Shown here: positions 1-5,857 of the stretch, one piece after another
How the letters are laid out: the number at the start of each line of letters is the position of its first letter
Position numbering within the stretch: the stretch's first letter is position 1
DNA from: Candidatus Tariuqbacter arcticus
GTDB lineage: Bacteria > Electryoneota > Tariuqbacteria > Tariuqbacterales > Tariuqbacteraceae
NCBI GenBank assembly: GCA_013202315.1
Contig: JABMRZ010000455.1
Coordinates: 1 to 8,301, forward strand
Length of the DNA stretch: 8,301 nt
Direction: 5' to 3'
Notes under the pieces: generated by a model
Database searches by the model: none
The model's input: the letters and a program-made list of their open reading frames with translations, nothing else
Told to the model about the DNA's origin: nothing
Program-made: the position numbers and the translations under genes

Positions 1-33
1 AAACCTTTTTGGTTCCGGCTCGTCCGGGTTAGG

Positions 34-72
34 AAATCAGCGCAATCAAAAAAAATCAGCGGAAATCAGCGG
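34..72. repeat. Short direct repeats AAATCAGCG(G)
   Basis: AAATCAGCG occurs at 34-42, 53-61 and 63-71, the last two followed by G and spaced 10 bp apart. The left-end sequence up to 121 has no gene that I can support. It also contains a small AACC/GGTT inversion around a T5 loop (2-14). It looks like low-complexity intergenic repeat, perhaps dispersed in the genome. Confidence 0.6.
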
Positions 73-121
73 TTCAAAGAAAAAAATCTGCCCATACAAA
101 ACAGCGAGGAACCTAAAAGAT

Positions 122-200
122 GTAGGTCGGCTTATCAAAAGCCGACAAATTACCTCAAAACACCATCCGAATATCGGCGGGTTTAGATAACCCGCCATAC
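122..200 (+). repeat. REP-pair/BIME-like double-hairpin element, copy A
   Basis: A 79-bp copy of the element also found at 5704-5781, here in the opposite orientation. Stem one is GTCGGCTT/AAGCCGAC (126-133 with 139-146, loop of 5). Stem two is GGCGGGTT/AACCCGCC (176-183 with 189-196, loop of 5). The left end has GTAG (122-125); the right end reads GTAT on the minus strand, a one-base decay. The central spacer TCAAAACACCATCCGAAT is identical between copies, so the pair appears to spread as one unit. It begins 31 bp past the stop of the GT-C-like gene, where it may stabilise the mRNA 3' end or attenuate transcription; no U-tract of a classical terminator follows. Confidence 0.85.
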
Positions 201-231
201 CATCTGGTCATAGAGTTGAATTCTGAGTTTT

Positions 232-1755
232 TCAGCGAATGTCCGGTTTAAACTTCAGAGGCTGGAAATTGCTGCCATCGAAACTAAGTAAAATCTCATT
301 CGCGGACAACTTCAAAGTATCGAGGAAATCCTGTGAATGAATCAATTCATATTGGATATACGGGTCGTCCAAATATACGCGCAGGTGCTGGGTCAAGCTG
401 AAGGTTTCAGCATCATATGCTCTTTCGGGAACTCCGGGAGATATCAGGTAGTAGATTTTCTTCGTCCCTGCGAGTCCGCCCAAAGCCGATTCGACATTAT
501 AAATGCGGGAAAGATAGAAATCCCCCACTCTGCTCCACAAATGTTCGCGTTGATAATTCATTGATATGTGAATCAGCAGCAAGATAGTATAAAGTATTGC
601 GCCGATAATCTTAATATTCCATTTGGGAAAGGCGGTTTTCAACCGTTCCAGGAAGTACCACCCGATGAATAGCGCCGCCGCCCAAAAAGGCACCGCCGAA
701 TGATATAAATATCTGGCGGCGATGGGCACGGGAAGTAGAACCATCAGAGTGAATACCAGCCATAGCAGTAAAAATCGATAGCGCTTATCCTTGATTTTCA
801 CGGCGGTGTAGACCAAAATAAATACGATGACCGCTATGACAGAAATTCCCAGAATGTATTGGGGAAGAGTTCTTAGTATATCGCCTGCGAGGGGAATTTT
901 GTGGAAGACTTGGTCGATTTCATCTAAAACCCGCTTGATGTGCCTGGCGGAGAAGATGCGCGCCAATATTCCCCAGCCGGTGCTTTCCATCATTTCGGGG
1001 CGGCTGGTGATGCACTTATACCCTGAGATGATATAGGCGGTAAAGGCGAGATAATAGGGGTAAAAGCGAGGTTTGAACGGCAGTTTCCAAGTGCGTTCAC
1101 CTCCATAAAAATAGGAAATAGCCCATACCAGAGGAATAAGCGGCCAGGAAAATTCGTTGGCGAAAATAGCCAATAAAGCGGAAATCCAGGAAATTATCAA
1201 AAGAACGGTCTTGCGGTTGTGAATCCAATAAACGAAGGCGATTAAGCAGATGTAATGTGGAATAATCTCCGGCATATATAGCTGCCCGGCGCCGATATAG
1301 AAAATTGCGTCCGAAGTCACACCTTCAACCGCAAAGATCAGCGCAGCGCAAAACGCCCACAAGTGGTTATCCAGAAGCCGCCTCAGAATGAAGAAAACTA
1401 ACACCACAGTGGTCAGATGACCGAGGACTATCAATAGATTCAGGAATTTCGGTTCAACGCCAAAGATTCGATAAACGAGGAACGAGAATAGATAACCCAC
1501 TGGGCGGTAGTGAGTGTTGTATCGGTCGCGGGCGTCAATGAAATCGGATCGGAATAGTTTGGATAAATCCGCTTCACCGTTATCCATTTGGCGCTTCAAA
1601 ACCTGTGAAGCGACGATGGGGTCGAGTTCGTCTGCAAAGTAGTAATTATTCACCATTGGGAAATACAAGACAGCGCCGAGCCCCAGTATAAGAATCAGAG
1701 CGAGTATGGTCAATGAAAGAGGAAAATGCTTTTGGGTAAAAATATCCCAATTCAT
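232..1755 (-). CDS. Polytopic membrane protein, GT-C glycosyltransferase-like
   Basis: A 507-residue integral membrane protein with roughly 10-12 hydrophobic segments, the clearest near residues 13-33, 103-125, 165-178, 183-199, 203-217, 297-319, 327-343, 353-369 and 380-397. A soluble tail follows (about 402-507). The first external loop after TM1 carries an acidic ADELDP motif (D42, E43), and an RPVGYLF segment begins at about R84. A DE pair after TM1 is the hallmark of GT-C enzymes (PMT/ArnT-type), which transfer sugars from polyprenyl-phosphate donors on the outer face of the inner membrane. From this I infer a glycosyltransferase of envelope glycan or protein glycosylation; the acceptor cannot be read. 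The ATG start is supported by TGAGG (1760-1764) just upstream. It follows the biotin carrier gene by 58 bp, but nothing links it functionally to the carboxylase. It could also be an uncharacterised membrane protein lacking transferase activity. Confidence 0.7.
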   Translation of the reverse strand: MNWDIFTQKHFPLSLTILALILILGLGAVLYFPMVNNYYFADELDPIVASQVLKRQMDNGEADLSKLFRSDFIDARDRYNTHYRPVGYLFSFLVYRIFGVEPKFLNLLIVLGHLTTVVLVFFILRRLLDNHLWAFCAALIFAVEGVTSDAIFYIGAGQLYMPEIIPHYICLIAFVYWIHNRKTVLLIISWISALLAIFANEFSWPLIPLVWAISYFYGGERTWKLPFKPRFYPYYLAFTAYIISGYKCITSRPEMMESTGWGILARIFSARHIKRVLDEIDQVFHKIPLAGDILRTLPQYILGISVIAVIVFILVYTAVKIKDKRYRFLLLWLVFTLMVLLPVPIAARYLYHSAVPFWAAALFIGWYFLERLKTAFPKWNIKIIGAILYTILLLIHISMNYQREHLWSRVGDFYLSRIYNVESALGGLAGTKKIYYLISPGVPERAYDAETFSLTQHLRVYLDDPYIQYELIHSQDFLDTLKLSANEILLSFDGSNFQPLKFKPDIR

Positions 1756-1772
1756 AGAACCTCAAAAAAACA

Positions 1773-1800
1773 GTTGCGAGTTGCGTGCTGCGAGTTGCGC
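1773..1800. repeat. Four-unit GC-rich heptad repeat (GTTGCGA-type)
   Basis: Four consecutive 7-mers: GTTGCGA, GTTGCGT, GCTGCGA, GTTGCGC. They occupy most of the 58-bp gap between the biotin carrier stop (1814) and the membrane protein start (1755). Same period as the array at 8222-8301 but unrelated sequence. No hairpin; function unknown. Confidence 0.8.
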
Positions 1801-1813
1801 GTTTAAAAGACGA

Positions 1814-2332
1814 TTATTCGTTTTCAGTCGATTCCAATTCTTCAAGGTCGATGATGGATTGTCCGACATCGACCGAATCGCCGGATTTGAAGTTTATCTT
1901 CTTAACTTTGGCTTTGATGGTGGAGCGGATTTCGTTTTCCATCTTCATCGCTTCCACGATTACCAATCCTTGATCGACATCGACAATATCGCCTTCTTCA
2001 ACCAGGAATTTAATGATGGTGCCGGGCATAGGGGTGATGATTAAGCCTTTCTCAGCGACTATACTCCCCGCTCCACTGATGAAAATTGAGCTCCCGCTGG
2101 AATCCTTGAGTAAATACTTTTCACCATTTATAAAGATGTGAATTTCATCATTATGGCGGACGAAATATACAGTTAAACTGCCGGTCTGTCCGATGAGGGA
2201 GAGGCAGTTGGCGCTTAAAAGCCTATAATCGAAGTGTAATTTTACCCCGTCGATTTCAGCTTCGCAGGAGTCTCCGGTGATTTCGCAGTTGATTTTATGC
2301 GTATCGCCGCCGATAATGTATTCAAATTCCAT
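1814..2332 (-). CDS. Biotin carboxyl carrier subunit of acyl-CoA carboxylase
   Basis: A 172-residue biotinyl carrier that shuttles carboxylate from biotin carboxylase to the carboxyltransferase of an acetyl-, propionyl- or methylcrotonyl-type acyl-CoA carboxylase in the cytoplasm. The C-terminal biotinyl domain (about 97-165) begins with the PMPG turn at 101-104 and has the canonical EAMKM motif at 127-131, making K130 the biotinylated lysine. Residues 1-80 form a beta-rich region with an INGEKY strand near 69-73. It resembles the small barrel (BT-like) domain that precedes the carrier in PCC/MCC alpha chains, not the Ala/Pro-rich linker of E. coli AccB. It lies 95 bp downstream of the biotin carboxylase gene and is probably co-transcribed with it; I see no convincing promoter or strong terminator in that gap. 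No clear Shine-Dalgarno precedes the ATG. No carboxyltransferase gene is in the window, so the acyl-CoA substrate is unresolved. Confidence 0.92.
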   Translation of the reverse strand: MEFEYIIGGDTHKINCEITGDSCEAEIDGVKLHFDYRLLSANCLSLIGQTGSLTVYFVRHNDEIHIFINGEKYLLKDSSGSSIFISGAGSIVAEKGLIITPMPGTIIKFLVEEGDIVDVDQGLVIVEAMKMENEIRSTIKAKVKKINFKSGDSVDVGQSIIDLEELESTENE

Positions 2333-2427
2333 AGGTCGTTAATATTTATTGCAATAGAGATACAAATGCACTGGGAGTAATAATCTGGTATATAATCCCT
2401 AACCCACATCTTATTTAAATCGCTAAA

Positions 2428-3921
2428 TCATCTAATCTCCCAATTGCCGACGCTTTTCCAGGGGTCGTAAGCCGCAGCAAATTCAACGCCTGGCGCATAG
2501 CCGATAGTCCGGGAATTTTCGGTGATAGCGGCTGCGATCAGAGCTAAATCCATATACTTCGCACTATCGGGGATTTTACCGCCGGGGAAGTTTTTATCGA
2601 TGAAGTCGGTATAGGTTTCTCCTTTTATAAAATCGGGATGCTGAAGCACCTTCGCCAGGAATTCGATGGTAGTTGAAACTCCCAGGATGACGAAGTTTTC
2701 CAGCGCCTTAATCATCCTCTTGCGCGAAGATTCCCGGTCGGGTCCCCAGACGATGAGCTTGGACAGAATGGGGTCGTAATGGACAGGGACTTCCCAGCCG
2801 GAATAAACGCCGCAATCGTGGCGGACGCCAGGTCCAGCCGGTTCCTTCATAAAGGAGATTCTACCGCTGGAAGGGAGGAAATTATTCGCCGGGTCTTCGG
2901 CATAAATGCGGCATTCAATGGCGTGACCGCGCTGGCTGATGTCCTCCTGTCTCAAGCGGAGATTATGACCGGCGGCGATATGGATTTGTTCAGCCACCAG
3001 ATCGACGCCGACGGTCTCTTCAGTTACCGGATGTTCCACTTGCAGGCGGGTGTTGACTTCGAGAAAATAATACTGCCCTCCACCGGCGTATAGGAATTCG
3101 ACCGTCCCGGCGTTGGTGTAGCCGGAAGCTTTTACGACTTCGATGGCGGTCTGCCCCATTTCAGCGCGGATTTCCGGGGTAATGGCGGTGGAGGGGGTTT
3201 CTTCCACCACTTTCTGGTGACGGCGCTGGATGGAGCATTCGCGTTCGTTGAGGTGAATGATGTTTCCCTGATGGTCGGCGAGAATCTGAAATTCGATGTG
3301 GCGGGGCTTTTCCAAATATTTTTCCAAATAAACGGTGTCATCGGCGAAGGCGGATTTGGACTCGCGCCGAGCGGCTTCGATGGATCTTTCCAAGTCTTTC
3401 GAGTGGTGGACTATGCGCATCCCCTTGCCGCCTCCACCGGCGGCGGCTTTTATGAGGACGGGATAGCCGATATTATGCGCTTTATCCGCAATTTCCGATA
3501 TGGGCATTCCAACGATTTCAAAACCGGGGGTGCAGGGGATGCCTGCTTCGGTCATAACTTTGCGGGAAGCGATTTTGTTGCCCAGTAGTTCAATAGCGCC
3601 GCTGGAGGGACCGATGAAGGTGATGCCTTCGTCTTCACATCGCTTGGCGAAGGCGGGATTTTCCGCCAGGAATCCGTAGCCGGGGTGGACAGCATCGGCG
3701 CCGCGTTCCTGCGCGATTTCGATGATGCGCTCGATGTTCAAATAGCTGTCCAGCGGCGAAGGGGGCCCAAGCAAAGCCATTTCATCGGCAAGTTGAATAT
3801 GAAGGCTTCCCCGGTCGACTTCGGAATAGACCGCGAGGGCGGGGATACCCATCTCCCTGCAGGTGCGGATGATGCGCACCGCGATCTCCCCCCGGTTGGC
3901 GATGAGGATTTTGTGGAACAT
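2428..3921 (-). CDS. accC: Biotin carboxylase subunit of acyl-CoA carboxylase
   Basis: ATP-grasp enzyme that carboxylates protein-bound biotin using ATP and bicarbonate. The N-terminus (KILIANRGEIAVRIIR) is the family signature and fixes the ATG. An HPGYGFLAEN motif lies at 79-88 and the glycine-rich ATP loop GGGGKGM at 162-168. Catalytic and binding residues in E. coli-like positions include K237, E275, E288, the EVNTRLQVEHPVT block with R292 and E296, and R338 in ECRIYAEDP. At 497 residues it is about 50 longer than E. coli AccC. The extra C-terminal segment after about 445 resembles the part of MCC/PCC alpha chains that follows the carboxylase domain, which suggests a PCC/MCC-type enzyme split into separate subunits. 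The start codon is 28 bp from the end of the upstream HEPN gene with no visible Shine-Dalgarno, consistent with its native leader having been replaced. The remnant of a crotonase upstream fits acyl-CoA or branched-chain amino acid catabolism; that is inference. Confidence 0.96.
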   Translation of the reverse strand: MFHKILIANRGEIAVRIIRTCREMGIPALAVYSEVDRGSLHIQLADEMALLGPPSPLDSYLNIERIIEIAQERGADAVHPGYGFLAENPAFAKRCEDEGITFIGPSSGAIELLGNKIASRKVMTEAGIPCTPGFEIVGMPISEIADKAHNIGYPVLIKAAAGGGGKGMRIVHHSKDLERSIEAARRESKSAFADDTVYLEKYLEKPRHIEFQILADHQGNIIHLNERECSIQRRHQKVVEETPSTAITPEIRAEMGQTAIEVVKASGYTNAGTVEFLYAGGGQYYFLEVNTRLQVEHPVTEETVGVDLVAEQIHIAAGHNLRLRQEDISQRGHAIECRIYAEDPANNFLPSSGRISFMKEPAGPGVRHDCGVYSGWEVPVHYDPILSKLIVWGPDRESSRKRMIKALENFVILGVSTTIEFLAKVLQHPDFIKGETYTDFIDKNFPGGKIPDSAKYMDLALIAAAITENSRTIGYAPGVEFAAAYDPWKSVGNWEIR

Positions 3922-3949
3922 CTAATTATACTAATATTTTGATATATTA

Positions 3950-4552
3950 CTATTTAACAATTTGATAAATGGCTTCTGCAACACTTTCTATAAATCTAAT
4001 AGCTTCATCCACCATACCTTCGGTAATCGGCCAACGACTTCCCGGATATGTTGGATCAATATCAGCTTCATGAGCTATTTTATTTCTACGATCAACTATC
4101 AGATTTAAGTGCTTCTTAACATCAGACGAATTTAAGCTAAGATAATTACCTACTTCCTCCCAAAGTGTCTTAATTGAGATAAGTCGTATTGCATCCGCTA
4201 CATTATCTGCATTCTGGAAACTTCTCCAACTATGATAAGTTCTTATTTGATTGTCCAACCAATCGACATTATTCACATTCTTAACAGCAATTTGTATACC
4301 TTCAAGAGTAACATTGAATTTAAGATACGCGGGAGTAGCCGATAAATTGCTCTTATAGATCTCGATCATTCCTTTTCTAACAATTTCATGAATGAAGTAA
4401 TCAAAAGCGCTAACTGCTATTACAAGTTCAGCTCTTAGAATATCAGATAAATCTATTACCGAGGTAGTTAGAGTTTCAAGATTCTTGTAAATAACATCAA
4501 GATTTTTGATACGAATAATATTCTGCTGAAATTGGTTAAATGCTGTTTTCAT
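3950..4552 (-). CDS. HEPN-domain protein, putative RNase/toxin partner of ParA-like ATPase
   Basis: A 200-residue, probably all-helical cytoplasmic protein. Helices are predictable around 36-66 (ILRAELVIAVSAFDYFIHEIV), 118-138 and 145-160. The key motif is RRNKIAH (155-161), an R-x4-H (R156, H161) with the polar N157 after the Arg, which is the catalytic signature of HEPN RNases. The helix with AFDYFIHE and the RNKIAHEAD stretch recall the RiboL-PSP-HEPN group, though the subfamily is from memory only. HEPN proteins act as metal-independent RNases in toxin-antitoxin, Abi and CRISPR-associated systems. The start overlaps the end of the upstream ParA-like gene by 17 bp in another frame, implying translational coupling; no strong Shine-Dalgarno is visible within the ParA gene. 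Composition is AT-rich compared with the carboxylase genes downstream. Alternative: a non-catalytic HEPN scaffold. Function as a toxin or defence effector is inferred. Confidence 0.82.
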   Translation of the reverse strand: MKTAFNQFQQNIIRIKNLDVIYKNLETLTTSVIDLSDILRAELVIAVSAFDYFIHEIVRKGMIEIYKSNLSATPAYLKFNVTLEGIQIAVKNVNNVDWLDNQIRTYHSWRSFQNADNVADAIRLISIKTLWEEVGNYLSLNSSDVKKHLNLIVDRRNKIAHEADIDPTYPGSRWPITEGMVDEAIRFIESVAEAIYQIVK

Positions 4553-5591
4553 TTTCTGTTAATCCAATGATTTTATCTGCAATTTCAGAAAAAACTCGAT
4601 TAAACTCATCTGTCTTTTTTCTAATAGCATCTAAAACAGAACCTCCATAGCCTAATTGTTCATCACTTAATGCAAATACAGGAGTATTATTCTCTTGGGA
4701 TGTTGCAATAAGTGTATTGAAGTCAGATATTTTCGCTAAACAATAATCATCATCAATGTTTTGTCCTTTGTATACATTAATTGGTAACATTATATTCTTT
4801 TCATTTAATACAGGAACGAATCTTGTTGAGACAGTTTCGTTTATTTGATTAATCCATTTTTGAAAACCGATAGTAGGAGCACCATATCTTAAGCGATAGT
4901 TTTGAATAATCGTACCAAGAAATTTTAGATTGGGTTTTGGAAATGGATAATTTGCCTCTCGCAAAACCTGAGAGTTATGAGCATTGACTGCCCAGTCCTG
5001 CCATTTAGGAATAAATGTCGCTAAGGAATTAATTGCCATCACAGAAAAATAATCGGGGCTTGTTGGAACCAAGAAAAAATCGCTTGTCATAAGTAAATTT
5101 TGATTAATCGAGCTCAAGCTGGGATTCATATCAATTAAAACATAATCAGCATTATGGTTTTTCGATGTTTCTTCAATTAATAAAGAAATTGATCCAGGTA
5201 TATTGCGAAGAGTCTGGATTGAACTGGATAGCTCCTGTGCAATTCCTAATGTAACTTCGTACTCAGATAATCGTATATGACCTGGAAGGATGAATAAACC
5301 TTCTCGCCTACTAACAGGCACACATTCAACCGGTTTAATTAGCTCGGGTTTGGATTCAAAAGCTGGAGATAAACCTGAACGTAAATTTCGTTCTGGTTCA
5401 TTTAGATAGAACTGCTCGAATTCGTCAGGGCCACTGTATCCAAGAACCATTCCAGTTAGATTGCATTGTGGATCCGCATCCACCATCACAACTTTTTTCC
5501 CTTTCTCTGCTAACATCCAACCTAAGTTAAATGTCGTGGTAGTTTTACTAACACCACCCTTGTGATTAAAAAGTGCAATTTTCTTTACCAT
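4536..5591 (-). CDS. ParA/MinD-like ATPase (deviant Walker A) paired with HEPN
   Basis: A 351-residue P-loop ATPase of the ParA/Soj/MinD (SIMIBI) class. The deviant Walker A KGGVSKTT spans 11-18, with signature lysine K11 and P-loop K16. The switch region VVMVDADPQCNLTG lies at 34-47 and the Walker B strand YVLIDMNPSLSS at 150-161. These enzymes form ATP-dependent sandwich dimers and bind DNA, membrane or partner proteins. After the core, residues about 200-351 carry a long C-terminal region not usual for plasmid ParA, perhaps the partner-binding part. I chose the ATG at 5589-5591, with GGAG 6 nt upstream, over a TTG 12 bp earlier that lies inside the ribosome-binding site. No ParB gene or parS-like repeats are seen, which argues against a classical partition locus. 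It overlaps the HEPN gene downstream by 17 bp. AT-rich composition and the broken crotonase gene immediately upstream suggest horizontal arrival. Alternative: an orphan ParA from an integrated plasmid. Confidence 0.88.
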   Translation of the reverse strand: MVKKIALFNHKGGVSKTTTTFNLGWMLAEKGKKVVMVDADPQCNLTGMVLGYSGPDEFEQFYLNEPERNLRSGLSPAFESKPELIKPVECVPVSRREGLFILPGHIRLSEYEVTLGIAQELSSSIQTLRNIPGSISLLIEETSKNHNADYVLIDMNPSLSSINQNLLMTSDFFLVPTSPDYFSVMAINSLATFIPKWQDWAVNAHNSQVLREANYPFPKPNLKFLGTIIQNYRLRYGAPTIGFQKWINQINETVSTRFVPVLNEKNIMLPINVYKGQNIDDDYCLAKISDFNTLIATSQENNTPVFALSDEQLGYGGSVLDAIRKKTDEFNRVFSEIADKIIGLTENENSI

Positions 5592-5597
5592 TTTATA

Positions 5598-5601
5598 CTC
5601 C
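5598..5601 (-). promoter_or_regulatory. Shine-Dalgarno GGAG of the ParA-like gene
   Basis: On the minus strand GGAG stands 6 nt before ATG (5591-5589). This decides the start, because a more upstream in-frame TTG (5603-5601) overlaps the site itself. It is the best ribosome-binding site of the two-gene cassette. Confidence 0.7.
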
Positions 5602-5612
5602 AAATTAGATTG

Positions 5613-5696
5613 TTAATATAGGTTAAATTCCACCCACCCCGGCTTCCTTTTTTCCAGGAAGGCGGCGCAGCCTTCCTGCGCTTCATCGCTCATCAT
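5613..5696 (-). pseudogene. 3' remnant of an enoyl-CoA hydratase (crotonase family) gene
   Basis: Reading the minus strand from 5696 gives 27 codons ending in TAA at 5615-5613. The peptide contains SDEAQEG followed by CAAFLEKRKPGW. This matches the conserved C-terminal tail of enoyl-CoA hydratases and methylglutaconyl-CoA hydratases (typically ...EDxxEGxxAFLEKRKPxF). The roughly 230 residues that should precede it are absent. An in-frame TGA lies directly upstream (5699-5697), and the double-hairpin element starts at 5704, so the gene is cut at the element's edge. The neighbouring biotin carboxylase genes make a former acyl-CoA degradation operon plausible. The fragment could in principle be translated as a tiny peptide from its two Met codons, but I see no reason to expect this. 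The short match makes the family call good but not certain. Confidence 0.72.
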
Positions 5697-5703
5697 TCAG
5701 TAA

Positions 5704-5781
5704 GTAGGGCGGGTTATTCAAACCCGCCGAAATTCGGATGGTGTTTTGAATGATTTATCGGCTTTAAATAAGCCGACCTAC
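5704..5781 (-). repeat. REP-pair/BIME-like double-hairpin element, copy B
   Basis: A 78-bp element with two hairpins and GTAG at both outer ends (5704-5707 on plus, 5778-5781 on minus). Stem one is GGCGGGTT/AACCCGCC (5708-5715 with 5721-5728). Stem two is TCGGCTT/AAGCCGA (5758-5764 with 5770-5776). The terminal 12 bases of the two ends match at 10 of 12 as inverted repeats. It aligns with the reverse complement of copy A at 122-200 with 9 mismatches and one gap by hand count. GTAG followed by an imperfect palindrome is the known signature of REP sequences mobilised by RAYT (Y1) transposases, and two inverted REPs make a BIME. No RAYT gene is in the window. It lies between the fusion gene's stop and the crotonase remnant. 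Confidence 0.85.
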
Positions 5782-5807
5782 ACTTTTTATGAATAATTCA
5801 TTTTTAA

Positions 5808-5835
5808 TTTTAAATTCTTCATTTTAAATTCTTCA
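5808..5835. repeat. 14-bp perfect tandem repeat in AT-rich spacer
   Basis: TTTTAAATTCTTCA occurs twice back to back (5808-5821 and 5822-5835), followed by a degenerate third copy up to about 5855 that runs into the 3' end of the fusion gene. The surrounding 5785-5857 is nearly pure A/T with TTC/AAT motifs. This is the whole spacer between the gene's stop and copy B of the double-hairpin element; I see no gene in it. Confidence 0.8.
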
Positions 5836-5857
5836 TTTTTAATTTTTAATTCTTCCT

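Noticed and set aside
1800..1822. Possible terminator after the biotin carrier gene (ACGA/TCGT hairpin followed by CTTTT)
   Set aside because: The stem is only 4 bp and overlaps the stop codon; too weak to call.
2779..3588. Open frames on the plus strand opposite the biotin carboxylase gene
   Set aside because: They are antisense to a strongly conserved gene, with no recognisable domains or ribosome-binding sites.
3925..3930. TATAAT on the minus strand just upstream of the biotin carboxylase start
   Set aside because: It ends only 3 nt before the ATG, so a promoter here would start transcription inside the coding sequence; probably chance in AT-rich DNA.
4536..5591. Plasmid partition locus (parAB)
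   Set aside because: The partner has a HEPN motif and no ParB features, and no iterated parS-like sites are present.
5592..5603. Longer ParA-like protein starting at TTG
   Set aside because: The TTG lies within the Shine-Dalgarno of the downstream ATG, and ParA proteins normally begin a few residues before the first beta strand, as the ATG start does.
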